Notes under the pieces: generated by a model
The model's database searches: none
What the model was told of the DNA's origin: nothing
The model's input: the letters and a program-made list of their open reading frames with translations, nothing else
Shown: piece after piece, positions 35,656 through 43,961 of the stretch
Position numbering within the stretch: position 1 is the first letter of the stretch
How the letters are laid out: the number at the start of each line of letters is the position of its first letter
Position numbers and translations under genes: made by a program
NCBI RefSeq assembly: GCF_008923185.1
Contig: NZ_WBMT01000008.1
Span: 1 to 64,000 of the forward strand
DNA: 64,000 nucleotides
Reading direction: 5' to 3'
DNA from: Actinomadura rudentiformis
GTDB taxonomy: Bacteria; Actinomycetota; Actinomycetes; Streptosporangiales; Streptosporangiaceae

Positions 35656-36360
35656 ATGAGAACGCGCTGGATGGTCCCCGCCCTAGCCATCGCCCTCGCC
35701 GCCACGCTGCCCTCGGGCGTCGCCAACGCGGCCTCCCCGACCGCCAAGCCCGGCAGCCAGGCCGCACCGGCCAAGCCCTGGCATCCCGGCAAGGTGCGAT
35801 GCGAATTCATCCCGACGCCGGAGAACCCCGCCGCCAAGCCCGTCCGGCCGCCCCGGCCCTGGGCGAAGAAGCGCGGCACCGTCGAGGTGACGCTCAAGAC
35901 GAACTTCGGCGACATCAAGATCAGGATGGACCGCCGGGCGACGCCCTGCACGGTGCACAACTTCGTCAGCCTCGCCCGGCAGCGGTTCTACAACCGGACG
36001 CAGTGCTGGCGGCTGACCAACTCCGCGCGGCTGGGCGTGCTGCAGTGCGGTGACATCTACCGTGCGGAGGAGGGCGGGCCGGGCTACAAGTTCGACGACG
36101 AGCTCACCGGCAAGGAGACCTACCCGCGCGGCACCGTGGCGATGGGCAACTGGGGTCCCGACACCAACAGCAGCCAGTTCTTCATGGTGCACTCGCACGC
36201 CAACATCCCGCCCGCGTACACCGTGTTCGGCCGGGTCACCAAGGGCCTGCACGTGCTCGACAGGATCGTCGCGGGCGGGATCATCCCCGGCCCGACCAAC
36301 CCACAGGACGGGCAGCCCAAGCACCCGGTCAAGATCCACAAGGTGCTCGTCCGTCACTGA
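35656..36360 (+). CDS. Secreted cyclophilin-type peptidylprolyl isomerase
   Basis: 234 residues. A Sec signal (RWMVPALAIALAATLP to NAA) and a Pro/Lys/Ala-rich spacer precede a cyclophilin domain: VEVTLKTNFGDIKIRMD, CTVHNFVSLARQRFY, GTVAMGNWGPDTNSSQFFMV and YTVFGRVTKGLHVLDRI. It would speed prolyl isomerisation of proteins folding outside the membrane. Its stop overlaps the stop region of the convergent LuxR gene by seven bases. Confidence 0.95.
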   Translation: MRTRWMVPALAIALAATLPSGVANAASPTAKPGSQAAPAKPWHPGKVRCEFIPTPENPAAKPVRPPRPWAKKRGTVEVTLKTNFGDIKIRMDRRATPCTVHNFVSLARQRFYNRTQCWRLTNSARLGVLQCGDIYRAEEGGPGYKFDDELTGKETYPRGTVAMGNWGPDTNSSQFFMVHSHANIPPAYTVFGRVTKGLHVLDRIVAGGIIPGPTNPQDGQPKHPVKIHKVLVRH

Positions 36361-39300
36361 CCGCCCGGCTCCCGGCTCTCGAATCCGGCTCCCGCAGCCC
36401 AGGCCGCGACCTGGGCGCGGGAGCCGAACCCAAGCTTCGCCAGGATGTTCGCCACATGCCGGCTCGCCGTCCCCGGACTGATCACCAGCTCCGCGGCGAT
36501 CTGCCGGTTGGTCAGCCCCCGTCCGATCAGCCCCACCACCTCCCGCTCGCGCGGCGTAAGCGTGCTGGGCGGCAACACGTCCTTGACCGAACGCGGAACA
36601 GCCCCACCCCGCAACCCACCCATCTCCACGCCGCCCCCTACGCCCACGCCTCCCGCCCCCGCTTCAACGCCTACGCCTGCATCGGCATCCGCGCCCGCCC
36701 CAGCCCCTGCGCCTATGCCTACGCCCGTGCCTGCGCCTGCTTCTGCGCCCGCGCCTATGTCTGCGCCCGCGCCTATGTCTGCGCCCGCGCCTATGTCTGC
36801 GCCCGTGCCTGCGCCTGCGCCAGCTTCTGCGCTTGCGCTGGCATCCGCGCCCGCTTCTGCACACACGGCCGCGCCTGCGACCGCATCCGTGTTCCCGCTT
36901 GCCTCCGCTCCTGCGCCTCCGCTTATGCCTGCACCCGCTTCTGCGCCTATGCCCGCGCCCGCGCTGGCATCCGCGCCGGCACTCGCCCCCGCCCTTGCGC
37001 CCACATCCGCTCCTGCACCCGCATCTGTGCTCGCGCCGCCTGTAGCCGCACCCCTCGCCCCCGCATCCACGCCGCCCGCGTCCACATTCACGTCTGCGGC
37101 TGCATTCACACCCGCGCCCGCGTCTACGCTCGCGTTGGCTCCCGCGTCCACCTCTACGTTCGCGCCTGTCCCTGTATCCAGGGCCACGCCTGGCTTCGCT
37201 GCCGCTGCCGTGTCCACGTTCACTGGCTGGTCGCCGATGGCGTAGGCGATCGCGGTTTCGGTCGTCATCGCGTGGCCCTCGGACCACAGGCGCGTCACCG
37301 CTGGAGCGCCGATGCGCGCTCGGACGCCGTTCAGCCAGGTCTCGCGGCGCGCTCCGGATGATGGCGACGGTGGCACGCCGGTGGATGCCCACACCCCGCC
37401 CGACGCCCCGGCGATCCGCACGGCGCGGAAGGTGTCCCCGGAACGCTCCGCCAGCGTGGCGAAGAGCTCCAGCACGCGCGCGACGCCGATCCGCTGGCCG
37501 GTGAGGTCGGTGAGCACCAGGCTCTCGGCCAGGTGCCGGCGGGCCAGGTTCAGGTCGCCGAGGTCGAGGGCGGCCGCGCCGATCCCGGCGAGGCAGCGGG
37601 CCCGCTGTGTCCTGAAGTCGCCCAGGTAGGTCGCGATCGTGTGCGCCTCGCGGTAGTAACGCATCGCCCGTTCGAAGTCGCCCTGGCCGTGCGCGACGAC
37701 GCCGAGGCCCACCAGCGTCGTGGCCGCGATGCCGTAATGCTCAAGACTCCGGAAGATCTCCAGGCTTGCCTCGTGCAGCCGTCCCGCTTCGCGGAGTTGC
37801 CCACGGCGCACCGCGAGCGAGCCCAGCGCGGACAGCGCGAGCGCCTCGTTGAACGGATCGTCGCCGTGGGCGCGCTGCCGGATCTCCTTGAGCCGCCGTT
37901 CCGCCTGGTCCTGGTTCCCGCGACGCACGTCGATGCGGGCGAGCACGGCCAGCGTCCCGTTGACACCCGGCCGGTCACGCAGGGACCTGAAGAGGTCCAG
38001 CCCCTCGCTCGCGTGAGCGGTGGCCAGGTCCATCTCGCCTTGCTCATACACGATCTCGCTGTACGCCCTGCACGCGGCGGCCCTTACCTCCGGACGGGGG
38101 TTCGCGGGTAGTGCGAAGAATCGCTCGAACCATGACCGGCCCTCGGCGAACCGGCCCTGGATCAGCCAGATCCACCGCAGCGCCGCGCACAACCGCAGTC
38201 CGGCCTCGACATCGCCCGCCGCCGCGGATGCCCGGAGCGCGGCGCGGAAATTGTCCAGGTCGGCGTTCACGGCACGGAACGCGTCGAGCCGCTGCTCCCA
38301 GGTCACGTCCGTGGCGCGCCAGCCGGTCCATTCGTGGCGTTCGGCCACCTCCACCATGTGGTCTCGATGCCGCGTCACGATCAGGGGCCCCTCCTGGGCC
38401 TCCGCCAAGCGTTCGGCCGCGTAGTGCCGGATCGTCTCCAGGAGCCGGTAGCGCGGAACGCCGCTCTTCTCTTCCGGGACGACCAGGGACTTGGCCACCA
38501 GATCACCGAGCACGTGCAGCACGTCGATCGTGCCGTCGGCGCAGACCGCTTCGGCGGCCTCCAGCGTCCATCCGCCCGCGAAGACGGAAAGCCGCCTCAG
38601 CAGCACCCGTTCGTCCGGGCCGAGCAGATCGTGGCTCCAGTCGACCGTGGCGCGGAGCGTGCGCTGCCGGGCGGCGACCGTACGGCTTCCGTGGACGAGG
38701 AGGCGGAATCGTTCGTCCAGCCGGTCGGCGATCTGTTCGACGGTGAGGAACGCGACGCGTGCGGCGGCCAGTTCCAGTGCCAGCGGCAGCCCGTCCAGGC
38801 CGCGGGCCAGCCGTACGAGCTGGGGTGCGTTCCCGGGATGGAGGCCGAAGCCGGGCCGCGCAGCCGCCGCCCGATCGGTGAACAGCTGGACGGCGGCGTG
38901 CCGTCCGATCTGGTCGGGATCGGTGGCCGACTCGGCGGGGAGGTCCAGCGGCGGCACCCGCCACACCACCTCGCCGGGGATGCGGAGCGGCTCCCTGCTG
39001 GTGGCCAGCACGCGCAGGCCCGCGCACCCGTGCAGCAGGCTCTCGGTGAACGAGGCGCACGCGTCGATCAGGTGCTCGCAGTTGTCGAGGACGAGCAGCA
39101 GCTCGCGCGAGTGAAGCGCTGCCAGGAGGGTCGCCTCCAGAGGGAGGCCGGGTTCCTCGGTCACCCCGACCGCGGCGGCGACCGTCTGCGGGATCATCGC
39201 TGGATCGGTCACGTCGGCCAGTGGGACCAGCCACGCCCCGTCGGCGAACCTGCCGGCGACCTCGGCCGCGAGACTCCGAGCCAGCCGTGTCTTGCCGATG

Positions 39301-39437
39301 CCCCCGACCCCGCTCAGCGTGACGCACCGTTCGCCGGACAGGAGCGCGGCCAGCTCAGCCATGTCCCGCTCCCGTCCGACGAACCTGTTGGTCTCCGCCG
39401 GAAGGTTGTGTCGCCCGGGCTGCGTCCGCTGTGTCAT
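36354..39437 (-). CDS. LuxR-family NB-ARC/TPR regulator with giant Ala/Gly/Asp linker
   Basis: 1027 residues. Residues about 15-60 hold TNRFVGRERDM and Walker A GVGGIGKTRLA, followed by Walker B LLLVLDNCEHL and the NB-ARC-like ATPase of the actinobacterial signal-transduction family. A helical TPR-like region follows to about residue 740 (LALSALGSLAVRRGQ, HLAESLVLTDL). The C-terminus is a LuxR helix-turn-helix (LTPREREVVGLIGRGLTNRQIAAELVIS). Between them lies a ~200-residue low-complexity linker of GAGA, GADAGA and GAGADIGA type. It probably switches on a target set when a ligand or partner releases the ATPase. Start ATG has GAGGG upstream. Confidence 0.92.
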   Translation of the reverse strand: MTQRTQPGRHNLPAETNRFVGRERDMAELAALLSGERCVTLSGVGGIGKTRLARSLAAEVAGRFADGAWLVPLADVTDPAMIPQTVAAAVGVTEEPGLPLEATLLAALHSRELLLVLDNCEHLIDACASFTESLLHGCAGLRVLATSREPLRIPGEVVWRVPPLDLPAESATDPDQIGRHAAVQLFTDRAAAARPGFGLHPGNAPQLVRLARGLDGLPLALELAAARVAFLTVEQIADRLDERFRLLVHGSRTVAARQRTLRATVDWSHDLLGPDERVLLRRLSVFAGGWTLEAAEAVCADGTIDVLHVLGDLVAKSLVVPEEKSGVPRYRLLETIRHYAAERLAEAQEGPLIVTRHRDHMVEVAERHEWTGWRATDVTWEQRLDAFRAVNADLDNFRAALRASAAAGDVEAGLRLCAALRWIWLIQGRFAEGRSWFERFFALPANPRPEVRAAACRAYSEIVYEQGEMDLATAHASEGLDLFRSLRDRPGVNGTLAVLARIDVRRGNQDQAERRLKEIRQRAHGDDPFNEALALSALGSLAVRRGQLREAGRLHEASLEIFRSLEHYGIAATTLVGLGVVAHGQGDFERAMRYYREAHTIATYLGDFRTQRARCLAGIGAAALDLGDLNLARRHLAESLVLTDLTGQRIGVARVLELFATLAERSGDTFRAVRIAGASGGVWASTGVPPSPSSGARRETWLNGVRARIGAPAVTRLWSEGHAMTTETAIAYAIGDQPVNVDTAAAAKPGVALDTGTGANVEVDAGANASVDAGAGVNAAADVNVDAGGVDAGARGAATGGASTDAGAGADVGARAGASAGADASAGAGIGAEAGAGISGGAGAEASGNTDAVAGAAVCAEAGADASASAEAGAGAGTGADIGAGADIGAGADIGAGAEAGAGTGVGIGAGAGAGADADAGVGVEAGAGGVGVGGGVEMGGLRGGAVPRSVKDVLPPSTLTPREREVVGLIGRGLTNRQIAAELVISPGTASRHVANILAKLGFGSRAQVAAWAAGAGFESREPGGQ
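36640..37200. repeat. In-frame coding minisatellite
   Basis: Units of 12-18 bp made of GCG/GCC-rich codons. The clearest is GCGCCTATGTCTGCGCCC, repeated three times in 36751-36810. It encodes the low-complexity linker of the LuxR regulator on the minus strand. Confidence 0.85.
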
Positions 39438-39704
39438 GGACCCTCAACCGAGAGTGTGACACCGGCCGCACTACTCCGACCAGCAAGAGACCTGACCGCC
39501 TGCGGCCCCTAGAAGATTTCCCCCAGCACCCGCGGCGCCGTCCAGACCGCAGCGGCCCCTAGAGACCACGGCGCCCCTGAGGGGCGCGGCCGCTTCAAAG
39601 GCACGGCGGGCCCTATGGAGTGCGGCGCTTCAAGGGCGCGGTGGTCCCTTGGACGCTGCGGCTCTTAGGAGTGCGGCGGCTCCAAGGACGCTGCGGCTTC
39701 TCGT
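39438..39704. other. Gene-free stretch with worn repeats
   Basis: GCGGCCCCTAGA, GCGGCGCTTCAAGG and GTGCGGCGGCTCCAAGG-type phrases recur loosely between 39480 and 39700. They look like an old minisatellite. No gene. Confidence 0.5.
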
Positions 39705-40646
39705 TTAGGAGGCGCGGCGGAGGGTGAGGAAGACGCGGTAGATCCCGTTCTCGTTGCCGCCGTCGAACTTCATCGCGGGCAGGGTCACGAGCGCCGAGTT
39801 CTGCGTCTTGCTGTCGGCTAGGGCCTGGGTGAGCACGAGTGCCTGCGGCTCGCCGACCGGGTCGTCCGCGCCGATCGAGGCGACGAACGCGGCGATGCTG
39901 GACAACGCGCCCGCCACGACGGCGACGACCGGCAGGCCGATCGACTCGGCCAGCGCGGCGACCGTGGTGAGGATCTCGCCGATGTCGGCCACGATCTCGG
40001 CCAGGTCACCGAGGTCGTGCTCGAAGTGGGTGGCGGTCAGCAGCACGTCGGAGCTGATCGCCGCGGCGCCGGATGGGCCGAACAGGCGGAGCTTCTGCGA
40101 GCCGGTCGCCGGGTTACGGTCGCCGTCGTTGGCCTTGTAGACAGGGGTACGCAGAGAGCGGGCGGGCTCCCCCTCGTCCGCCTGGCGCTGCGTGATCATC
40201 GAGAAGACGGTGTACGGCTCGTCCCTGCCCAGAGGCTCGGGGTTGCTCTCGTCGTCGCAGATCATGTGCGAGAACTGCAGCTCGTAGGTGTGCGGCGGCG
40301 CGGCACTCGGCGCAGCGGGCGCCGTGGTGGCGGACGTGGTGCCGAGCCTGCCGGCGATGGCCTCCAGTTCACGGCGCGGAACGGTCGTCGACGCCGGCTT
40401 GAAGGCGTAGGTGCCGCCGAAGCGGGCCCGCTTCTTCTCGTCGGCCAGCTTGTCGGTCGCCTGGACCAGCCGTTCGGCCACGCGCTTGGCGTCGGGCACC
40501 CGGTCGAGCGCCTTCCAGACCGCGTTGTCGACGTCGTTGCGCTGTGCGGTCGGCACGCTGGCGGCGTAGCGCCGCAGGAGGTGGAGCGTGACGCCGGCGA
40601 ACTCGGCGCGCGCTGCCCCCGTGGCGCCGGTTTCGATGTTGCTCAT
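39705..40646 (-). CDS. Hypothetical protein
   Basis: 313 residues from MSNIETGATG, with AAAGG upstream. The N-terminal 90 residues are helical and charged (VTLHLLRRYAASV, DNAVWKALDRVPDAKR). The middle is strand-rich and acidic (YELQFSHMICDDES, EPYTVFSMITQRQ). A hydrophobic helical stretch runs from GDLAEIVADIGEILT to VAGALSSIAAFVASIG, followed by a short C-terminal strand region (NGIYRVFLTLRRAS). No signal peptide is evident. Family not recognised; the amphipathic central helix might insert in or contact a membrane. Confidence 0.72.
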   Translation of the reverse strand: MSNIETGATGAARAEFAGVTLHLLRRYAASVPTAQRNDVDNAVWKALDRVPDAKRVAERLVQATDKLADEKKRARFGGTYAFKPASTTVPRRELEAIAGRLGTTSATTAPAAPSAAPPHTYELQFSHMICDDESNPEPLGRDEPYTVFSMITQRQADEGEPARSLRTPVYKANDGDRNPATGSQKLRLFGPSGAAAISSDVLLTATHFEHDLGDLAEIVADIGEILTTVAALAESIGLPVVAVVAGALSSIAAFVASIGADDPVGEPQALVLTQALADSKTQNSALVTLPAMKFDGGNENGIYRVFLTLRRAS

Positions 40647-40694
40647 GCTGAACCTTTCGGCTCGTCGGGCACCCCCCGTGGGGCCCGATGACAA

Positions 40695-41048
40695 GCCAGA
40701 ACGCTACGAACGGCGATGTTCCCGGCGCATGTGCCGAATGATGTAGATGCCGGTGTATGTCGCGAATCAGTCCGGCCGCTTGTTCCTCGAGATGGAGGAC
40801 GTCTACCGAGGAGTGATCTGGGCGGCCGGGGCGAGACGCATGGTCGGACTCGGTGTCGCACGCGTCTCGTTCGGCCCGATGCCGTGTCGCCAAGCGCTGG
40901 AGAGACTTAGGCCGGCGGCCAGCGCGGATGGCTGCCAGCTTGGAAGACCTGTGCGCGTGAATCATGCCGACGTGCGCCGCTCGTGTGCCTGACGCCCGAC
41001 GCCTGATCGGCGCCCCGCGCGAGGGTTTGACCGCCTCGGGCCGACCAT
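40695..41048. other. Gene-free stretch
   Basis: A plus-strand frame at 40747-40992 is open but shows no family resemblance and no ribosome site. I see no gene here. Confidence 0.4.
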
Positions 41049-41070
41049 ATAGCTTTGCAATCAAAGCTAT
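41049..41070. promoter_or_regulatory. Palindromic operator upstream of the tautomerase
   Basis: ATAGCTTTG CAAT CAAAGCTAT is a perfect 9-bp inverted repeat, followed at once by TTGACTTGCAAAGC, which holds a half-site (TTGCAAAG) and a -35-like TTGACT. It ends 33 bases before the tautomerase start. The winged-helix regulator at 41658 is the obvious candidate ligand. Confidence 0.65.
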
Positions 41071-41103
41071 TTGACTTGCAAAGCCAATGTGAGAGGGGTC
41101 ATG

Positions 41104-41487
41104 ATGCCGCACTTCACCGTGCGACTCGTTGAGGAGACTTTGGACGGCAAGGTGGAGGGGCGCCTCATCCGGGCACTGACCGATGCCGTGGTCGAGGTCG
41201 TCGGCGAATGGGCGCGCGAGCTCGTGGTCGTGGAGCTGTTCGGCATACCCCGGCAGCGGTGGGGTGTGGGCGGCGCGGCGCCCGCCGGGGATCCGCACCT
41301 CGTCACGCTGAACATGCGCGAGGGGGCGCTGGATGGATCACGGATCCCCGAGGCCCCGGCACGCCTGATCGCTTCCATCACGAACGCGGTCGCCGAGGTC
41401 TTCGGTGAGGGTGCGCGGGCGGGTGTGAACGTGATGTTGGTCGGGGTGCCGCCGGGCCGTTCCGGCGTGGGCGGCGAGGTGGCGTAG
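41104..41487 (+). CDS. Double-length tautomerase-fold protein
   Basis: 127 residues in two tandem halves of about 60. The start is the second of two adjacent ATGs, because Pro must follow Met as the catalytic N-terminal proline of 4-oxalocrotonate tautomerases (MPHFTVRL). Half one contains RLIRALTDAVVEVVGE and VVELFGIPRQRWGVGG. Half two repeats this as RLIASITNAVAEVFGE and NVMLVGVPPGRSGVGG. Fused two-domain tautomerases exist in the superfamily. Substrate unknown. GAGAGGGG lies upstream; a terminator follows. The next gene is a winged-helix regulator. Confidence 0.85.
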   Translation: MPHFTVRLVEETLDGKVEGRLIRALTDAVVEVVGEWARELVVVELFGIPRQRWGVGGAAPAGDPHLVTLNMREGALDGSRIPEAPARLIASITNAVAEVFGEGARAGVNVMLVGVPPGRSGVGGEVA

Positions 41488-41520
41488 CAGTTCTCCGGCA
41501 GAGCTGAAGTATCCGGATTG

Positions 41521-41547
41521 AAAGCGCAGGTCTCCGGCCTGCGCTTT
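41521..41547 (+). terminator. Terminator of the tautomerase gene
   Basis: Perfect 10-bp stem AAAGCGCAGG / CCTGCGCTTT with a 7-base loop, 33 bases after the stop. The stem itself ends in TTT. Confidence 0.75.
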
Positions 41548-41581
41548 CGCGCGTCTGAGGTAGTGGGCGAAGGACAAGCTT

Positions 41582-41627
41582 GTTGGTGCCCCCAACATAC
41601 TGATAATGTGGGTCATGCCAACGTTGG
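41582..41627. promoter_or_regulatory. Cluster of TTGG/CCAA palindromes before the regulator gene
   Basis: TGTTGG TGCCC CCAACA (41581-41597) and CCAACGTTGG (41618-41627) lie 30-75 bases before the winged-helix gene. Probably an autoregulatory operator; it differs in sequence from the 41049 palindrome. Confidence 0.5.
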
Positions 41628-41657
41628 ATGAGCCAATGGAGGCGTGGAGGAGGGGAC

Positions 41658-42083
41658 ATGTCCGTCACGCTCAACCCGCAGGTTCTCGGCCAGGCGGAGA
41701 ATGCGCATCGGGCCCTGCTGGAGCACATCCTGACCCGTACGGGAGTCGCGATCGGCTATGCGGAGTGGATCACCGTCAAGGTCACCGCGGTCAGCGCTCC
41801 CGCCGCCCGCGATGAGATCGCCGCCAGAGTCTCCAGCGCCCTGAAGGTCGGTACCGCCGCCACGCTCGCGACGATCGCCACTCTCACCGACGCCGGGCTG
41901 CTGACGTCCCACGACGAACTCGTCCTCACCCCGGCGGGACGGGAACTGCACGACAAGGTCAGCGCAGCCATTGCCGAAACCCTCTCCGACGTCTACGGCG
42001 AGGTCTCAACGGAAGACCTGGCCACCGCTGGCCGCGTTCTGACGACCATCACCGCCCGCGTCAACGCCGCACTCGCCGCCTGA
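41658..42083 (+). CDS. Winged-helix (MarR-like) transcriptional regulator
   Basis: 141 residues with GGAGGAGGGG upstream of the ATG. It contains the helix-strand order of small winged-helix proteins: HRALLEHILTRTGVAIGYAEWITVKVTAV, AATLATIATLTDAGLLTSHDELVLTPAGRELHDKV (recognition helix then wing), and a C-terminal helix pair. The LTPAGREL wing is typical of MarR-like proteins. It likely controls the tautomerase gene and/or itself through the palindromes on either side. Confidence 0.8.
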   Translation: MSVTLNPQVLGQAENAHRALLEHILTRTGVAIGYAEWITVKVTAVSAPAARDEIAARVSSALKVGTAATLATIATLTDAGLLTSHDELVLTPAGRELHDKVSAAIAETLSDVYGEVSTEDLATAGRVLTTITARVNAALAA

Positions 42084-42119
42084 ACCGTTCTCACCCCTCG
42101 TGAGAGCACGCAACCGGAC

Positions 42120-42288
42120 GACGTCCCGCGTGACCTCCTGACGCGACGCCCCGCGTGACCTCCTGCGCGACGTCCCGCATGACGTCCTGCGCGACGTCCT
42201 GCGCGACGTCCTGCGCGACGTCCTGCGCGACGTCCCGCGCGACGTCCCGCGCGACGTCCCGCGCGACGTCCTGCGGGAGGTCCTGCGC
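42120..42288. repeat. 12-bp minisatellite, about 14 units
   Basis: Ten in-phase copies of GACGTCCYGCGC run from 42169 to 42288, with four looser ones before. Every unit starts with the palindrome GACGTC. It lies between the winged-helix gene and the epoxide hydrolase, 90 bp before the latter's start. Confidence 0.93.
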
Positions 42289-42375
42289 AACGTTCAAGGG
42301 GACGCCCCTTGAGGTTCGCCCGGCACCGCCCGCCATCGCCTGGCACGATTCGCCCTCGCCCGAAGGAGCAAGACC

Positions 42376-43464
42376 ATGATCAAGCCGTTCCGTATCGACG
42401 TCCCGCAGGCCGACCTCGACGACCTGGCTGACCGGCTCGCCCGGACTCGCTGGCCTGACGAGCTGTCCGACGCGGGCCGCGACTACGGCATCCCCCTGGC
42501 GCGCGTGAAAGAGCTCGCCGAGTACTGGCGTACCGGCTACGACTGGCGTGCCCACGAGGCCGAGCTGAACGAGCTTACGCAGTTCACCACCGAGATCGAC
42601 GAGCAGACGATCCACTTCGTGCACGTCCGTTCGACCCGGCCGGACGCTCTAGCTCTGATCCTCGTTCACGGCTGGCCGGGCTCCTACCTTGAGTTCCTGG
42701 ACGTGATTGAGCCGCTGTCACAGGACTTCCACCTGGTGATCCCGTCCATCCCGGGTTTCGGCTTCTCCGGGCCCACGCGCGTCCGTGGCTGGGACGTCAA
42801 CCGGGTCGCCCGTGCCTTCGCCGAGCTGATGGACAGGCTCGGGTACGACCGGTACGGCGCGCAGGGCGGCGACTGGGGCTCGGGCATCGCCCAGGCGCTC
42901 GGCGCCATCGCTCCGGATCATGTGGTGGGCGTGCACGTCAACTACCTGCCCACCCCTCCGCCGCGGGTTCCGGGCGCAGAGGAGGGACTGTCCGACGACG
43001 ACAAGGCACGCCTCGACAAGATCAAACAGCTCGTCGCCCAGCGTCCCGGCTACCAGGTGCTCCAGGCGACCAGGCCACAGACGATCTCCTACGCCCTGAC
43101 CGACTCACCGGTGGCGCAACTGGCCTGGATTGTCGAAAGGTTCGACGAGTGGACCGATCCCGGCTCCGACATCGCGCTCGATCGCATCCTCACGAACGTG
43201 GCGCTGTACTGGCTGACGGGCACCGCTGGCTCATCCGCTCGTCTGACCAGGGAGAGCGGCTTCGGCGGACGGCTGACTTGCCCCGTTCCGATGGGAGTCG
43301 CCGTATTCGCGCACGACATCACCCGGTCGATCCGTTCGTTCGCCGAGCAGGTCTACGACATCACGCACTGGAGCGAGTTCGGTGACGGAGGTCATTTCGC
43401 CGCGATGGAGGTCCCCGACGCCTTCGCCGGAGACGTCCGGGAGTTCTTCAAAGGGCTCGGATGA
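42376..43464 (+). CDS. Epoxide hydrolase family protein
   Basis: 362 residues with GAAGGAGC upstream. The N-terminal EHN-type cap (FRIDVPQADLDDLADRLARTRWPDE) is followed by an alpha/beta-hydrolase: LVHGWPGSYLEFLD (oxyanion), QGGDWGSGIAQ with the nucleophilic Asp, and DGGHFAAMEVPDAF with the catalytic His. This is the microsomal/juvenile-hormone epoxide hydrolase type. It opens epoxides to diols, perhaps in detoxification or secondary metabolism. Monocistronic, with repeat arrays on both sides. Confidence 0.93.
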   Translation: MIKPFRIDVPQADLDDLADRLARTRWPDELSDAGRDYGIPLARVKELAEYWRTGYDWRAHEAELNELTQFTTEIDEQTIHFVHVRSTRPDALALILVHGWPGSYLEFLDVIEPLSQDFHLVIPSIPGFGFSGPTRVRGWDVNRVARAFAELMDRLGYDRYGAQGGDWGSGIAQALGAIAPDHVVGVHVNYLPTPPPRVPGAEEGLSDDDKARLDKIKQLVAQRPGYQVLQATRPQTISYALTDSPVAQLAWIVERFDEWTDPGSDIALDRILTNVALYWLTGTAGSSARLTRESGFGGRLTCPVPMGVAVFAHDITRSIRSFAEQVYDITHWSEFGDGGHFAAMEVPDAFAGDVREFFKGLG

Positions 43465-43484
43465 CGCCGCGGTCGGTCGGCTGC

Positions 43485-43955
43485 CCATAGCCAGTCGGGT
43501 GATCAGCAGCTAGTCGGGTGATCAGCAGCCAGTCTGGTTGACCCGCGGCCGGTCGGGCACCCCACTGCCAGTCGGGTGACCGTGGCCGGTCGGATGACCC
43601 ATAGCCGATCAGGTGTGCTGCGGCTGGTCGGGGCGTCCCGCCATTCGGGTAGCCAGCTGGCTGGTCGGGTGCCCGCGGCCAGTCAGAGGGCCGTGGCCGG
43701 TCAGGTGTCCTGTGGCCGGTCAGGTGTGCTGCGGCTGGTCGGGGCGTCCCGCCATTCGGGTAGCCAGCTGGCTGGTCGGGTGCCCGCGGCCAGTCAGGGG
43801 ACCCGTGGCCGGTCGAGTGTCCTGTGGCCGGTCGGGTGTTCTGCGGTCAGTCGGGCGACCCACTGCCAGTAGGGATGATCAGCGGCCGATTGGATGTCCC
43901 ACTGCCGGTCGGGTGACCCGCGGCCCGGTCGGGTGACCCAGCCCCGCTAGGTGTT
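43485..43955. repeat. ~22-bp minisatellite with a 111-bp higher-order repeat
   Basis: Variants of GGCCGGTCGGGTGACCCGC fill the gap after the epoxide hydrolase gene. A 78-base block beginning TCAGGTGTGCTGCGG occurs identically at about 43609 and 43720, an offset of 111 bases. No frame looks protein-coding. Confidence 0.9.
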
Positions 43956-43961
43956 CCGTGG

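Noticed and set aside
40747..40992. Possible small plus-strand gene
   Set aside because: No ribosome site, no conserved pattern, and poor codon preference.
42091..42624. Minus-strand frame encoding DVARDVAQDV repeats
   Set aside because: It is antisense to the epoxide hydrolase start and reflects the 12-bp array.
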